Of a DNA stretch of 64,000 nt, positions 1 to 12,119 are shown piece after piece. Origin of the DNA: Ricinus communis. Lineage: Eukaryota > Streptophyta > Magnoliopsida > Malpighiales > Euphorbiaceae. The stretch covers positions 1,495,582 through 1,559,581 of the forward strand of contig NC_063262.1 in assembly GCF_019578655.1 (NCBI RefSeq), read 5' to 3'. Numbering within the stretch: the stretch's first letter is position 1; the number at the start of each line of letters is the position of its first letter. The notes under the pieces were generated by a model. That model was not told the DNA's origin. It did not search any database and saw only the letters and a list, made by a program, of their open reading frames with translations. Both the position numbers and the translations under genes were made by a program.

Positions 1-2455
1 TTAATTTGCAAGAGAATTCCTTCCACTCAGATACCAATACCAAGCAACATAGATTTTGTCGGCAATAATACTAGAAAGTGTGGGAAAATGAAATAGAAAG
101 TCCAGGAAAAGGACAATTCTAATATTAATATATATAAATAATTTGTCAAATTTATCAAAATCAACACAAGTGGAAGATCTGCGCTATCCTTTTTTGCGTC
201 AATATCATTATTTTTAATATAATTGTTGTTATCATATACTAAATGCAAGTGACCTTAGATCCATATTACGTCACCCTTCTTTCTATTTTAATAATATTAT
301 CAGCAATACACTGACATTTGATTACTTTTTTTCTATATTATTAGCATTATTAAAAAAGAACTCAAAGATTATTACTTTAATGGTAAGTGATTGGTATTGT
401 TTTCCAATATTTTATTGGATGTGTTCCTATCCTATAACAAATCAATCGCGATTCCGATATCCAATGCATAATGACATTTTTTTCAGATAAACTTAAAATA
501 TAATATAATATATAATATTTTAATTAGATAAATATCATAATCACTAGTTAATTATTTTAGATCATAGATATCGATAATTAAAAAATTTATATCTTTCTTG
601 TAATCTGATCTAATTTCTGTTCTTTAATTTATAAATTACATTGAAATATAAATTTATTTGTCACACAGTTTATGTATTTTGCTTGAACAATATAGGTTGG
701 ATCCTTCATCAATTAGATTTTTTGAAAGAAAAAATATAAATTTTGATTAAATTTAATTTAGAAGTACGTTTTGAAACAAAAATAAAAACAATAATTATAT
801 TCAATGTTTTTCAAATGTGTTTAATAGAAATTTTTTTAATAATCGTTAAAAATTGTTACGTTCAGTATAAATTTTTTAGTTTTTAAACAAGTCTTATTGT
901 ATAGATATCATCAACAGCCTTTTTATTATTTTCAGAAAAAAAAAATCCACACATATTAAAAGAATGAATAAAACTTCCATAAGAAAAAACTCATAAATCT
1001 TCACTTAAAATGATATAAATAATAATATGCATAAAAAAAAAAAATATAATACAAACCAGCACTAAATTTTGAGATTTATGAAAAATTAAAATGAAAAAAA
1101 AAAAAAAAAATAAAAGTAATTTTTATTTTATCTCGACTTCTATAGAGAAATTTAACTCCCGTGTAGAAGGACAATCTTGAATTTATTCATCAATTAGACT
1201 TAAAACTAATTATAGGTAATTAAAATATCATTGATAAATAAGACAAATTTGATTGTTATTAAGGTGAACCCTATCTAGTAATCAAACACTTATTAACTCT
1301 TTGTGAATGCAAAGCCTCAGCGTCTTTATTTGGTCTAAAAACTAACTATATTTTTAAATTTGTATCTTTTAACAATTTTATTTAATTATTTTAAAATTTT
1401 AAAGTAATTATTTGTATCTTTAATTTATTTTTAGAAATATCTTTTAACAATAATTCATAAAATTTTACAGTAAGAAAAAATTAGTGAGTCAATAAAATAT
1501 TTGTTATATTTAGATGTAAGATGTGTGAAATTATGCATATATATGAAATTTGTAGTGGTCATATTGTTATTTCTAGAGCAAATCATTTTTGTTAATTCGT
1601 AATTGTTATTGTTTTAGTAAGTACAATCGATTCGTCTTTTTTTTTTTTATCATAAATTACAAAAAATTATCGCCATAAAGTGTATTTTGAAAAACAAATT
1701 AAAATTATAAGTATTTATTTTAAAAGTTTAAAATAATTGAATAAAAGTGTTAAAAAATATGAATTCAAACTTTAAATAATAATTAGTTTATTTCCACCAC
1801 AAAAAAGAAAAGAAAAAGTTGTTGGTGGGGATTGAATGCCTGTAATAACAAAATGCAGTCTCTAAAGTTCATGATTGAGAATTGTTAGGAGGGACAATTT
1901 ACAATTATATATGATAATCTTTGAGATTAAGTTGGTAAAAGAAATTTTCAATTTGGTTCAGTTTGGATCATAATTAGGCTATATCTTTTACCCCTCAACT
2001 TTCTTGTTTCCTGTAAAAGCTTTCTCATATTGTCCAAGGGCGGTTAGCCATGGAAAGTGTATTTTGTTTAAAGGTTTACTGTTCATACGTTTTTGGGCAG
2101 CAAATTATCCTTGCAATATCAAGGACCAATTTTGACACAAGACAAGATACATTCACATGGGTGATACTCTATCTATATTGATATATAAAACACATATATC
2201 GCTGATGTATAGCAATATTTCCAAAGAAATAAAAATTACTGCTTGCCCTGTTTTTGCAAACATGAATATCTTTGTCCAGAGACAACAACTAAAAAGGCTA
2301 TGTTATGGCAAGCAACAATAATTCTAGTAATCAAATGTGGCATTTGATTGAACATCACTTATTGAGGATTCATTCTAGCTATCAGTTGCTGATAAGAAGA
2401 GTCTACCGAACACTTAAATAGAGCTAATTGATAAAATTCAGTTATCATTAGCTGA
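1..2455. other. AT-rich intergenic DNA, no gene seen
   Basis: No ORF here resembles a protein, and long A/T runs dominate. Roughly 104-300 is paralogous to about 20039-20490: short blocks recur in the same order, such as GGACAATTC, GAAGATCTGC, TATCCTTTTT, TATACTAAAT and TCACCCTTCTTTCT. This looks like an old dispersed duplication of non-coding DNA. About 2340-2460 holds a gapped sequence with repeated GCTGA/TCAGC words ending near ACCAAACAC. Similar words recur at 8565-8660, so a decayed MITE is possible, but no target duplication was found. Confidence 0.6.
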
Positions 2456-2460
2456 ACCAA

Positions 2461-3121
2461 ACACTATCTGTGTCTAAGATCTTGGTACCAGTATCACTGT
2501 CATCCTTGGCATTTGCATGGAAGAGCTCCACCACAAACAAGGAGTCTTGGACTCCTAGTGAATTTGTTTCAGATTCAACTTCCCTTCCATTTGCAATGCT
2601 AATAAAACTGCCTCTGCTTCAGCTGGGAGAATAAAATCAAGCCGCTTGACGCCTGCCCCAACCAAATTACCTACAATGTCTCTAATAACAAACCCCAGAC
2701 CTGTTCGACCAACATTATCAAACGAAGCATCTATTTATATGTTGTAAGCACCATATGGAGAAGGTTACCATCGACAGACAGCCCCGGGATCAGCAACTGT
2801 CCAAGGAGGAATAAGCACAATCAGAAAATTCTTTTGAAGCAATGGACAGAATTTCAGTCTCCCTAAGAACCTGATTTTGGAAGTATTAACCGATTCTTAT
2901 CTCTCTAAAGAGCCCGTAAAATCATCACATACAAATTATATTGGCTGGATTGAAACTTAGTGACCAGCTCGTGAATCCATCGAAAAATAGGAAGCTGTGG
3001 CAAATCTATAATGCGGAGTCATCACATTTGAGCTCTTGGACAGTCACATAGGACATGTTTTTGAGTTTCCAAGGCCGATCTACACACCTTACAAATTGGA
3101 TTCACCCTGATCAAGTGGGGT
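2461..3121 (-). pseudogene. LINE-type zf-RVT / RNase H-like remnant, copy 1
   Basis: On the minus strand, from 3121 downward, broken frames give a cysteine-rich zf-RVT-like stretch (CKVC, then KHVLCDCPRA) at about 3100-3020. An RNase H-like (RVT_3) core follows at about 2730-2580, with ASFDNVGRTGLGFVIRD and then LPAEAEAVLLALQ. This is the order at the 3' end of plant non-LTR retrotransposons. Several in-frame stops and frame changes mean it is not expressed as one protein. Copy 2 lies at 8661-9170. What is seen is the motif order; assignment to a LINE rests on family knowledge. Confidence 0.65.
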
Positions 3122-3194
3122 ATGTGGTAGTATGCATTTTATACATACTAATTATCATATTTTTATTATTATTATTGAGTATTTGTGCTTAATT

Positions 3195-4081
3195 ATGGAT
3201 CTTAAATGCGCAAGCCGCTCTGCCGGCCAGCCCAGTGCCCGCGGTGGTCGACCACTGACGATGCAGTGCCACTTCCTTCTTCTTCCTCCGGTCTCCCTCT
3301 CTCTCCCCGATTTCTTTTCTCTTTTCTTCTTCTCCATATCGTCATTTAGTTCCTGAACTTTTCTTTCTTACCTTTTGGTTCCTCAACTTTTTTAATTACA
3401 ATAATTTCACCCTGAAAAATATCCAATTAACCCCTAAACTTTTCTTTAGCTTTTCAATTAAGCCCCTAACTATTTAATTTGGGCCAAAATAGAATTATTA
3501 AAAATATACAATTACATATATATCCTTACTTTTAAATGTAAAATTACTAAAAAGCTCTTACCGACATATTTATTTATAAAAATACTAAACATACAAATTT
3601 TCATTAAAACTCCATATTAATAAAATTATACTTTTAATCCTTATTCCAAAATAAATTTCCAATTTAATCCTAACACACAATTAAATTAATTAATCAATTT
3701 ATTAAATATTCTCTAATTAAAATTTAATACCATTAGCTAATTAAAATACCAATTTCTCCAAAAATTCTTTTATAAAAACATTCTTTACAAATTCTTCCAT
3801 AATTCTCCAATATAGAATTTAATTTATATATATTCATTTAGGGAAAAATTAAATAACTAAAAATATAATTTATTCCTCAAATAATTTATTTAATTAACTC
3901 CTTAAAAATCAAACTAATTGGATATAGAAAAATAACTCCTTTATTTGTCTAACATTAAAATTTTCATTAACTCATTTCAAATTAAACCAATAAAAATAAA
4001 ATAAAATTAATTTAAATAAAAATTTTATTTATTAATTATTATTAATATAATCATTATTAAAGAAAAATTCCGGATATTACA
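3195..4081 (+). repeat. Truncated long LTR, relative of the 4908-7878 solo LTR
   Basis: The stretch matches the right-hand part of the solo LTR in the same orientation: a pyrimidine-rich block with CCCCGATTT, the 'pyrimidine-AACTTTTC' series, AGCTTTTCAATTAAGCC, TTAATTTGGGCC, and the terminal CCGGATATTACA (compare CCGGGTGTTACA at 7867-7878). Its right end at 4081 is the LTR end. The left end near 3195 is approximate because the GC-rich part is diverged. About 2 kb of the LTR is missing. The ORFs inside are low-complexity reading frames, not genes. Confidence 0.7.
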
Positions 4082-4125
4082 TTCCTCTTGCTATTTTCTT
4101 ATTTGCCTCCTCATTTCAGACTGTT

Positions 4126-4297
4126 CTCTTACTTTATAAGAACTCGTGCAATTTTTTTGAAATTTAATGGCATAAGCCAACAATTCGTGAATTCTAATTA
4201 GCAAATTGTAATAAACCTTCAATTTCCTATCAGTACAAACGAGCGGTTAAAGAGAAGGTCATAAGTTTGTACTCTTACTTTATAAGAACTCGTGCAA
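4126..4297. mobile_element. 120-bp retroposed insert with 26-bp target duplication
   Basis: An identical 26-bp sequence occurs at 4126-4151 and 4272-4297 (starting CTCTTACTTT, ending CTCGTGCAA). It flanks 120 bp (4152-4271) that begin with a T run on the + strand. A long target duplication next to a homopolymer is the mark of LINE-machinery retroposition, here inserted in minus orientation with the T run as the reverse of an A tail. The insert has a weak tRNA-like stretch at about 4236-4272 on the + strand, which is the wrong orientation for a normal SINE head, so the source RNA is unknown. Confidence 0.6.
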
Positions 4298-4907
4298 GAT
4301 GACAAATCCCTTGTGATCCATGCTTATGGAGGCTATTGACAGCCTTTTCAATCTTAGCTGCTTAGAGGACGAGACTTCCATTATTTGAAGAAAAAGTAGA
4401 AGAATTCAAAATGAAAGTGAGTTTATTGCCATACAATTTTCCAGACAAATGCAAAGACTAATAAAGGACAAAATACATCAAAATTTAACTATATCTACAG
4501 TTAGGTCTATGCAAGAATTCATGTTTATGTAATATTAAGTGCTTTTAATTATTTTCTTTTAAATTGAATATGGACTGCCAATGGTTATAGAAGTTACGTG
4601 GTGACAACACAGGCTGATTTATAAGAAGAAAAAATGGTCAAAAAAAAGAAAAGATTAATATGTATAAAAAAATGGGAGCCATTTGTAATCCATGTCATCA
4701 ACAATAAACGGAAGTTCAGTTCGTTTAAATTTCAAACATATTGAAGGGCATAAATTTCATATTGGAGTGAATTTTGTGTTTAATTGCGCCTAAAAATAAT
4801 TTACGAGTAAATGTATTCTGCTATCTAAACATTAAGGGTAAAAATGCAAATTTTCCCTCATTTCAAAATAATATTTAGCTATTTTTTCAAAATTTTGATA
4901 GCTATTT

Positions 4908-7878
4908 TGTCACGACACCACCCGTGGGCTCGTGACCGGCATTAGGAAATGGGTAGGCTTAAGGCCACCGAAATCCGTAGTAAGCCTGACACTCACTGAT
5001 TTAAACAAATCTCATCTCAAATTAATATTATTAAAGCCACAAATTATCTTAAATGCTACATTTTACATAATTTAATCGGTCTGCCAGAAAAACTAAGCGA
5101 GACCTGAAACTCAGAAAATTTACAACTGATACATCTACTATTACTACTGCGGAGAATCTAAGATTTACCAATTTACATACCAAATCAAATACATCACCCG
5201 ATGATGAAGGAGTCGGGTTACTGAATAAGAGTCGCGAGAGGACTAACAGTCACGAATCTGAAAAACAGTAAAAATGAGACTGTCAGTCTCGAGAGTGAGT
5301 TAAAATCAAATAATCTAGAGACTATTGCTTCTTATAAAAAAAAAACATAGATTATTCAAATCAGTATATCAAACCATACTATAATCATACCCTACTATTT
5401 CCTTCACATAAAATATTAATCATTCGAATCAAAATATCAACCATGCACGTAAATACAATCCATATTATAATCATACCACAATAAATTAATAAATAAATAA
5501 ATAAAAATATATTTTTACTTTTACGGGACGAGTGGCTCGGTAGAACCCTAAACCCCAAAATCTAGTAGCCATTCGGCTCTCTTAATCCAATAAGACTGGC
5601 GCCCCGAGAGCAATGCTCGACCAGGGACCTTACCTCCAGTCTGGTCACTTAAGTATCCAAATAAGAAATCTAGTAGCCATTCGGCTCTCTTAATCCAATA
5701 AAACTGGCGCCCCGAGAGCAATGCTCGACCAGGGACCTTACCTCCGACAATTTACTCAAATCAGCCCAGAGAGCCATGCTCGACCAGGGCAAACCCATAA
5801 ATATCTTATTACATGTCCATGATCATTACCGGTGCGCACGCGGTCCTGATGTAACCCATCAGACGGCATGTTCTACAAGCCACATTTCCCAAATCGCAAT
5901 CATCCATTTAATAAATATCATTGTATAATGAAGTCATTCAACCATATCAAATTAATGATTAACAATTAAGAGTAAAACATCAGGCAATTCAGATGGAAAA
6001 CTGATAATATTTGGAATTATTATAACATTACTATAATAATACTCATATTATCTTCAATAATTAATAATCCAGTAAAAATTATTTACGTTGAGATATTAAT
6101 AACCATGTTAAACATAAACTTTCAAAATAGCATATTAAAATCAAACTTAGCAATAGTGCAATGATTAAATGACTTTAACTCACAGGTTTGGCGACCTCCT
6201 AGCTCTGCTCCGGTGCCTCGGTAGGAGCGAGCCGAACGAACTGACAATCTAGTTACGGAAAACAATTTATCAAAACGATGAAACAATTACAATAGATCCT
6301 AGGTCTAGATTCCTAGGACTGACTGTCTAAGAACCTCGACTCAGGAACTACCGAAAATTCGGCAGAACCTCCCCTACAACACGAACATTACCCCCCGTAA
6401 AAACGGGTCTAGGACCTGCCAGAAAAACACTCCAAATACTTAACGATTCAAACAATAGGAGTCGGGTCCCCAAACTTCACTATTTCTCGACTCCGCCACA
6501 CAGCACAAAATACGAGGCAAGCAAACTGACAGACAATTATTTATGACTCACAAATATCATCAAATACTCAATATAACCCAATAAATACAAATTTAAAATC
6601 AAAGGATTTCTAAGATCAACGGCCAGAGAAAATTACCGAGATGCTCGATCGCTCGGTCGACTCGCCTCCGGCCGCCGGAGTCCGATCGACGATCCGAACA
6701 CACCAACGGACTCACAACGACGCGCTGATGACGATCCCCGCTTCTGATTTTCCGATCTGATACCCGATCATCCGGAGAGATTTGCGGACGATCTCGACCG
6801 TCAATTTGCAAACGAAGCCCGATCGCCACGAAACCAGTGCCATCGCAAAGCTTGAGCTGAGGAGAGTCGGGACACGTCCTCCGATCGTCCATCCTCCGCC
6901 GGAGCTCGCCGGAAAAACCAGAAAACACGGCTGCCACCACTTCGCCAGAACTCTCTCCTCCCGGCCACCAAAACTGGCCGGCCAAAAGGAAGCTCTCTCC
7001 GGGGGAGCCGATCGCCACCGAGATCATTTGGAAAGGCCGCCGAACGGGAAGGCGCCCAGCCGCCGGGCTTCTCTGCTCCTCGCCAAGCCTCCGGCCTCCG
7101 CGCCGGCCGCCACCACTGCAACGCCCCTCCCTCTCTTCCCGCACTCTCTCTCTCTTCCTTTCTTCTTCCCCGATTTTCTTTCCTTTCAATATCGACATTA
7201 GGCCCCCAAACTTTTCCTTATTACAATGTAGTTCCTCAACTTTCTTAATAACTTACAATTCCATCCATCAAAATTCCAATTTAACCCCCAAACTTTCCTT
7301 TAGCTTTTCAATTAAGCCCTTAACTAATTAATTTGGGCCAAATCCGAATTATTGAAAATACACAATTACAAAAATACCCCTGACCGACATATTTATTTAC
7401 AAAAATACCAAGCTCACAAATTTCCATTAAATCCCCATAAAAATAACATTATACTTTCAATCCTTATTACAAAATAAATTTCCAATTTAGTCCTAACACA
7501 CAATTAAATTAAATAATCAATTTCCAACTTAAAATTTAATACTACTAATCAATTATAATACCAATTTTCCCAAAATTCTTTTATAAACATCCTTTACAAT
7601 TCTACCATAATTTTCCAATATATAATTTTACTTATATAAATATACATTTGAAAAAAAAATTTGAATAACCAAAATATAATCATTTCTCAAATAGTTTACT
7701 TAATTACTCCTTAAAAATCAAACTAATTGGATATGGAAAATAACTCATTTATTTATCTAACATGAACATTCAAAATTTGTATTTAAATCATTCCAATTAA
7801 ACCGAATAAAAATAAAGCTAAAATTAACTTAAATAAAAACTCATTATTAAATATATAAAAAAAATTCCGGGTGTTACA
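4908..7878 (-). mobile_element. Solo LTR, 2,971 bp, probably Ty3/gypsy
   Basis: The element starts TGTCACGACACC and ends CCGGGTGTTACA, giving the TG..CA termini of an LTR. It is flanked by a 5-bp direct repeat TATTT (4903-4907 and 7879-7883). No gag-pol and no second LTR is present, so it is best read as a solo LTR left by LTR-LTR recombination. By analogy with LTRs that start TGTAACACCC, the transcribed strand would be minus. It is much richer in GC than its surroundings (especially 6600-7150), and that composition creates several long spurious ORFs on both strands. Truncated relatives lie at 3195-4081 and 48721-49770. A LARD-type element is an alternative, but I see no terminal direct repeats. 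Confidence 0.75.
5558..5750. repeat. 108-bp-period tandem repeat inside the solo LTR
   Basis: A block starting TCTAGTAGCCATTCGGC at 5561 recurs at 5669, a period of 108 bp. About 85 bp are nearly identical, including GGCGCCCCGAGAGCAATGC and GACCAGGGACCTTACC. A third, shorter copy of the ATGCTCGACCAGGG part follows at about 5773-5788. Internal sub-repeats are common in long gypsy LTRs; no function is evident. Confidence 0.8.
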
Positions 7879-7883
7879 TATTT

Positions 7884-8660
7884 AGTCCATCACGTGCACT
7901 TTATATATTAAGTTATAAATTATTTTTTTCTTTTCACCAAAAAAAATTATTTCTTTCCATAAATTAGCTCAAAACATATAAAGTAATTAATAATAATATG
8001 AAGTACAAACAATTATGGTAAAATCTCCATAGGAACAACTTCACATAATAATAAAAAGTTAAGGTTCTAATTTGGACTAATGATAAATAGGAATAAATTT
8101 TTTATTTTAATAAATTATAAATTATTAAGTTCCATCTTAAGAAAATATTATTCTATATAATAATATTTGTATATATAACTTTTTTAAAAAATATATGTTA
8201 TGCTATGTTATTGCTAACTGTAATATTGTTTTATTTTTATCGATCTTATTTGTATAATATAATAAGATATTAATATCTTTTATCTCTGATTTCTGACACT
8301 TCATTTATAAGATTAAGTATTAAGTCTTAGAAAGAATTTTAATATTCAAACGTCCATTAAATTATAATCTCCTTATAGTTATAAATTTTATTTGGTTTCA
8401 AATGTGACTGTATATGTTTATATCACTTTTAATGTGAGATATCATTACAAGTATTTATTGTTTTCTAAAAAAATATAAAATTTTATTTGTATTATTTATT
8501 GAGTTTTTTATAAAAGTTATTTTTTAAAATATAAAATGTAATTATCTCCGATGCAGAAAAGCACCAAATATTGAGCTGATTGAAGACCACTTGTTTAAAT
8601 TTTTATTTCAGTTATCAAACACTGTCGGCTATCAGCTCTTTCCATCAGCTGAACTAAATA
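7884..8660. other. AT-rich intergenic DNA
   Basis: This is the right flank of the solo LTR insertion, with nothing protein-like in it. At 8565-8660 words such as GAGCTGATTG and ATCAGCTGAACTAAA resemble those at 2380-2455 just before LINE remnant copy 1. The paralogy between the two loci therefore starts slightly before the LINE remnants. Confidence 0.5.
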
Positions 8661-9170
8661 CCCATTTAAGTCTAAGATTGTGATACGAGTATCACTATCA
8701 TCCTTGGTATTTGCACGGAAAGAGCTCCACCACCGACAACGAGTCTTGACTCCCAACGAAAATTTGTTTCAGATTCACTAATAAAGCTGCTTCTGCTTCA
8801 ACTGGGAGGTTACCATCGACTGACAGCCCCAGGATGAGCAACTGTCCAAGGAGGAATAAGCACAATCAGAAAATCTTTTTGAAGTTGGACAGAATTTCAA
8901 TCTCCCTAAGAACCTGATTTTGGAAGTACTAACAGATACTTATCTCTCCAAAGAGCCCATAAAATCATCACACCCAAATTATATTGGCTCGATTGAAACT
9001 TAGTGACCAGCTCGTGAATCCATTGAGAAATAGGAAGCTGTTGCAAATCTATAATGCGGAGTCAGTGTGGACTAATTAAGAAGCCATACCTTTTGAGCTC
9101 TTGGACAGTCACGTAGGACATGTTTTTGAGTTTCCAAGGCCGATCCTGATCAAGACAGAGGACAAAAAGT
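8661..9170 (-). pseudogene. LINE-type zf-RVT / RNase H-like remnant, copy 2
   Basis: This is a paralogue of 2461-3121 in the same orientation and keeps shared tracts such as CCAAGGAGGAATAAGCACAA, AACCTGATTTTGGAAGTA and GTTTCCAAGGCCGATC. It lacks the central RNase H part of copy 1 (the segment corresponding to about 2590-2760), so it is the more decayed of the two. It lies 0.7 kb beyond the 3' end of OMT1. Confidence 0.6.
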
Positions 9171-9891
9171 CTCAAATCTAAATTTCGGGAACTAAGAGAT
9201 TTCAGTTTAAGCCCTCTTATCAATTATATACGGTGAAAGTAAAAACTGACTTTCCTTTTGTATTGCTATTCCCGGAATAATCTGTAAGAAAGAAGTACAG
9301 AAGTCATCATGCATGAAGTACCCTTGTTTCATGGGAGTGTTTGAAGAAAAGGCTAATCAATAGATTAGCTTTATAAGCTAATCTTCAACTGCTAAACCAA
9401 ACGTTTCTTAGATTAGCTTTTATCCATTCTAAGATACAAATTATTTTGTTAAAAATAAATCTTCAAATCATCTAATCCTAACCTATAATTGTGAAGGTGC
9501 AAGTGGGGTATGTAGCTTCACTCCGTATATACATTTTGCTGAATTGTATGGTCGAGACTTTAGAGGGGAAGAAAGATTGCTTTCCTGTAGCTTAATCAAT
9601 AGAAAGTTATTACCAAAAAAGAAAATCACAAATTCCATTGCCAATTATTGAAAAATATAATAACAAATACAGACCAAGACTAAACTTAAGCAACTAAGCT
9701 TCTGATCGATAAGGCAAAAACTGTAACACAAAACACCACATTGCAATTCAATTCTTCAAGTGCTTGTACTATTAGCTAAGCACACCTTCTTGAGTATCTA
9801 AGTATCAGTCCTGTAGTACTTGATACATTAGAGAAGATTGAATTCGAGTACACTGCAAAATGCTAATGTACAAGAGATTATCGATTAGTTG
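9171..9891. other. 3' flank of OMT1
   Basis: No gene is seen. At 9336-9430 the hexamer GATTAG occurs several times in both orientations around AAACCAAACG, which suggests a small hairpin-forming insertion. The GTGGGGTATGT word at 9503 also occurs at 3116 next to LINE copy 1. OMT1's transcript 3' end must lie here on the minus strand; no clear AATAAA signal was assigned. Confidence 0.4.
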
Positions 9892-11577
9892 TTAAGGATA
9901 AACCTCAATGAGAGCTCTGGGACCCAACACAGGATATATTTTATAGTTGCTGAATCCAGCATCAAAGAAAAGCTTTTTCCACTCTTCCTCATTTCTCTCC
10001 TTACCCATAAGAAGAGCCATCATTTGCATGTCAAAGCACAGTTGCGCTTCCATTAAACTGTCATCCCAAGACTGATTTCCCATCACCATGTCAATGATCA
10101 TTACCTTCCCTCCTGTGCCCTTTTCTGATACTGCCTCTTTGCAATTTTTCAGTATCTTTATGCATTCTTCATCAGGCCAGTCATGTAATATCCACTGTTT
10201 GTCATTAGGCATCACAATTTTATATATGTTAGATAAGCATTTTTACGTCGCAAGTGAATCGTAAATGTTAGTTTGAAACTTGATTGTTTTTTATCAACGG
10301 TTCTCAAGAAAATTGACTTGATCATTATAAATCAGCTCTCAAGAAAATTCATCATATTCTTATAGATTCAGTTAATCATTAATTCACTAAAATTAAATAT
10401 TTGTTTCAAAAATTATAATAAATCTACTAAAATTTACGATTTCAATTCTCTAGCAAATAAATCTAAAAGAGCTATGTTTATATCCATAAGAAGTAAAACT
10501 ATAAAAATTATATATATATATATATTCAATATTAAATTGTATTTAAATAATTACTCAAATAAATTTTTATCAAGTTGGGCTCTAAGTAATTCACGATTTA
10601 GAGTCTTTGATTGCTAAAGCTTCCTAAATAATTTTAACAAAGTTGTGAGAGCAATTATTAAAGTTGATTCAATAGAAACTGATAATTTTGGATCCAAAAC
10701 TAATTAAAGAAGAAAAAGAAAGAAAGAAGAAACATTTTGTGACCCATTTATGAGACAGAAACATGAATAAATCTGAAGGAAAAATTCAAACATTTAAGTA
10801 ATATACCTTAAGTAAAATTGCATCTGCAGGAGGAACTGCCTGAAACATGTCCCCACCAAGAAAACTCAAGTTGTTGCTACCTTGCAACTTGTCAACAACA
10901 TGTGGAAGATCTAAAACAGTGCACTTCAAGTTTGGAAAAGTTTGGCCAATAGCCTTAGCCATGTTTCCAGTGCCACCTCCAACATCCACTAAAGAATTCA
11001 CCCCTTCAAATACCTTCTTACACTTAATAATCACTGCCCTGCCAATGACTGAGCTATCACTCGCCATGCACTCATTAAACAAATGATTAATCCTAGCTTC
11101 ATTTCCTGCATAGCCAAATAATGTCTCTCCAAAGGCAGTGACAAAAGCCGTAGGATCATCATTTCGAAGAAAAGGTATTAAATAATTATATGGTTCTGTT
11201 GCAACTGGATCAAGAGCTAGAGATATAAAGGGTCTAGTATCAAAAGAACAGTCCTTGAGCAGAAGACGAGAAGCTGGGGTAAGTATATAGCCTTCTTGGC
11301 TATGATTATCAGAAGCATTTTGCAAATTAAAGAAACCCGAATGGACAAGGACTCGCATAAGACGATAGAGATGATCGGTTTTAGTTGGATGAACTTGCAG
11401 AGTAAGAACGAGCTCTGAAAGAGTCATGGGTTGACCATGGCTATTGATGATATCTGGTATGCCCAGTTGAACTGCACACTTCAAAGACATGGACTTGATA
11501 AAATGGAATGTATGATTCCATATATGAGTTTGAGCTTTAATTAGCTCATCTATTTTTTCTTCATCAACTATCTCCAT
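9892..11577 (-). CDS. OMT1: class II plant O-methyltransferase, two exons, intact
   Basis: Exon 1 is 11577-10807 (257 codons). The 612-bp intron 10806-10195 has GT..AG ends and phase 0. Exon 2 is 10194-9892 (100 codons plus stop). The 357-residue product has the usual family length. It has an N-terminal dimerisation region (about 10-115), SAM motif I LVDVGGGTG (196-204), the VLDLPHVV block (221-228), GGDMF (241-245), and the catalytic base His261 in WILHDW. Asp292 and Glu323 (in GKER) fit the other two catalytic positions known from alfalfa COMT (H269/E297/E329), with the Asp variant seen in chalcone OMT. The family transfers a methyl group from SAM to a phenolic hydroxyl in the cytosol; resveratrol/flavonoid/isoflavone-type substrates are plausible but cannot be assigned. 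A TATA-like element sits 56-61 bp upstream of the ATG. Confidence 0.93.
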
Positions 11578-11632
11578 TTGGTCATTTTAATCCTGCTATC
11601 AGCTGATGGATACATCAAATCAGTAAACTCTC

Positions 11633-11638
11633 TTTATA
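11633..11638 (-). promoter_or_regulatory. TATA box of OMT1
   Basis: TATAAA on the minus strand within GTTATAAAGA, 56-61 bp upstream of the ATG at 11577. This would give a short 5' leader of about 30 nt. The assignment rests on position and motif only. Confidence 0.5.
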
Positions 11639-11666
11639 ACAGTGGGAATCAGCCATTACCATTTTT

Positions 11667-11812
11667 TTAAAGAATATTTCTCATGTTCAACTTGTGAGAA
11701 CAATTTGTGGCCCGTATTTAAGGGCAAAAGCTAGCCAGATAATCCTCACCCATTTACTGTTTGTAAAATCTCAAAGTAAATTCAAGTGTCATAATTTTAC
11801 AAATCATAATCA
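11667..11812 (-). promoter_or_regulatory. OMT upstream block shared with two OMT relics
   Basis: This stretch 90-235 bp upstream of OMT1 recurs upstream of the OMT relics at 43251-43420 and 48550-48705 in the same relative position. Shared words include GAATATTTGC/CTCATGTT, TGAGAACAA, TTGTGGCCC and AAGCTAGCCA. This shows that the relics derive from OMT1-like genes. Conservation may also reflect control sequence, but common descent explains it equally well. Confidence 0.5.
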
Positions 11813-11825
11813 AACTCAGAATTAC

Positions 11826-11882
11826 TTATAGATTGATGAGCTCATCTGCCACTTGATTTAACTCTGGAGGCGCATTTGATCC
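11826..11882 (-). other. Possible C-terminal coding scrap, unidentified
   Basis: The minus strand reads a short frame ending PPELNQVADELINL and then TAA. A diverged copy at about 44661-44712 reads PKLMQAVDELFNL and TAA. Both lie on the upstream side of OMT1-like sequence. The two frames keep the VDEL/VADEL core and the stop, as if both were the last codons of one ancestral upstream gene. I do not recognise the protein. Confidence 0.25.
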
Positions 11883-12119
11883 TGTGTCTCAGGGGTTCAC
11901 ACTCTACTAATCTAATAATGAAGGATCCGAAAGGTCGAGTTCCGTTTTCCTTTTCTTTTCTTCTCTGTAATTCTTTTGTTAGCTGATACTTCCAACTTGT
12001 TGTAGTCCGGTTCATATGCATTTTACTTGGTTTATTTTAGCGCTACACTGACCACTGCTTTGTGCAAGATCTTTTACCGTTTAGTGTTCGTTCGATTTTA
12101 TTTTTTTTCGAAGAAAAAG

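Noticed and set aside
6599..7201. Long overlapping ORFs on both strands (up to 199 codons)
   Set aside because: They lie in the GC-rich part of the solo LTR. They overlap on both strands, are rich in Arg/Gly/Pro/Ser, and match no family.
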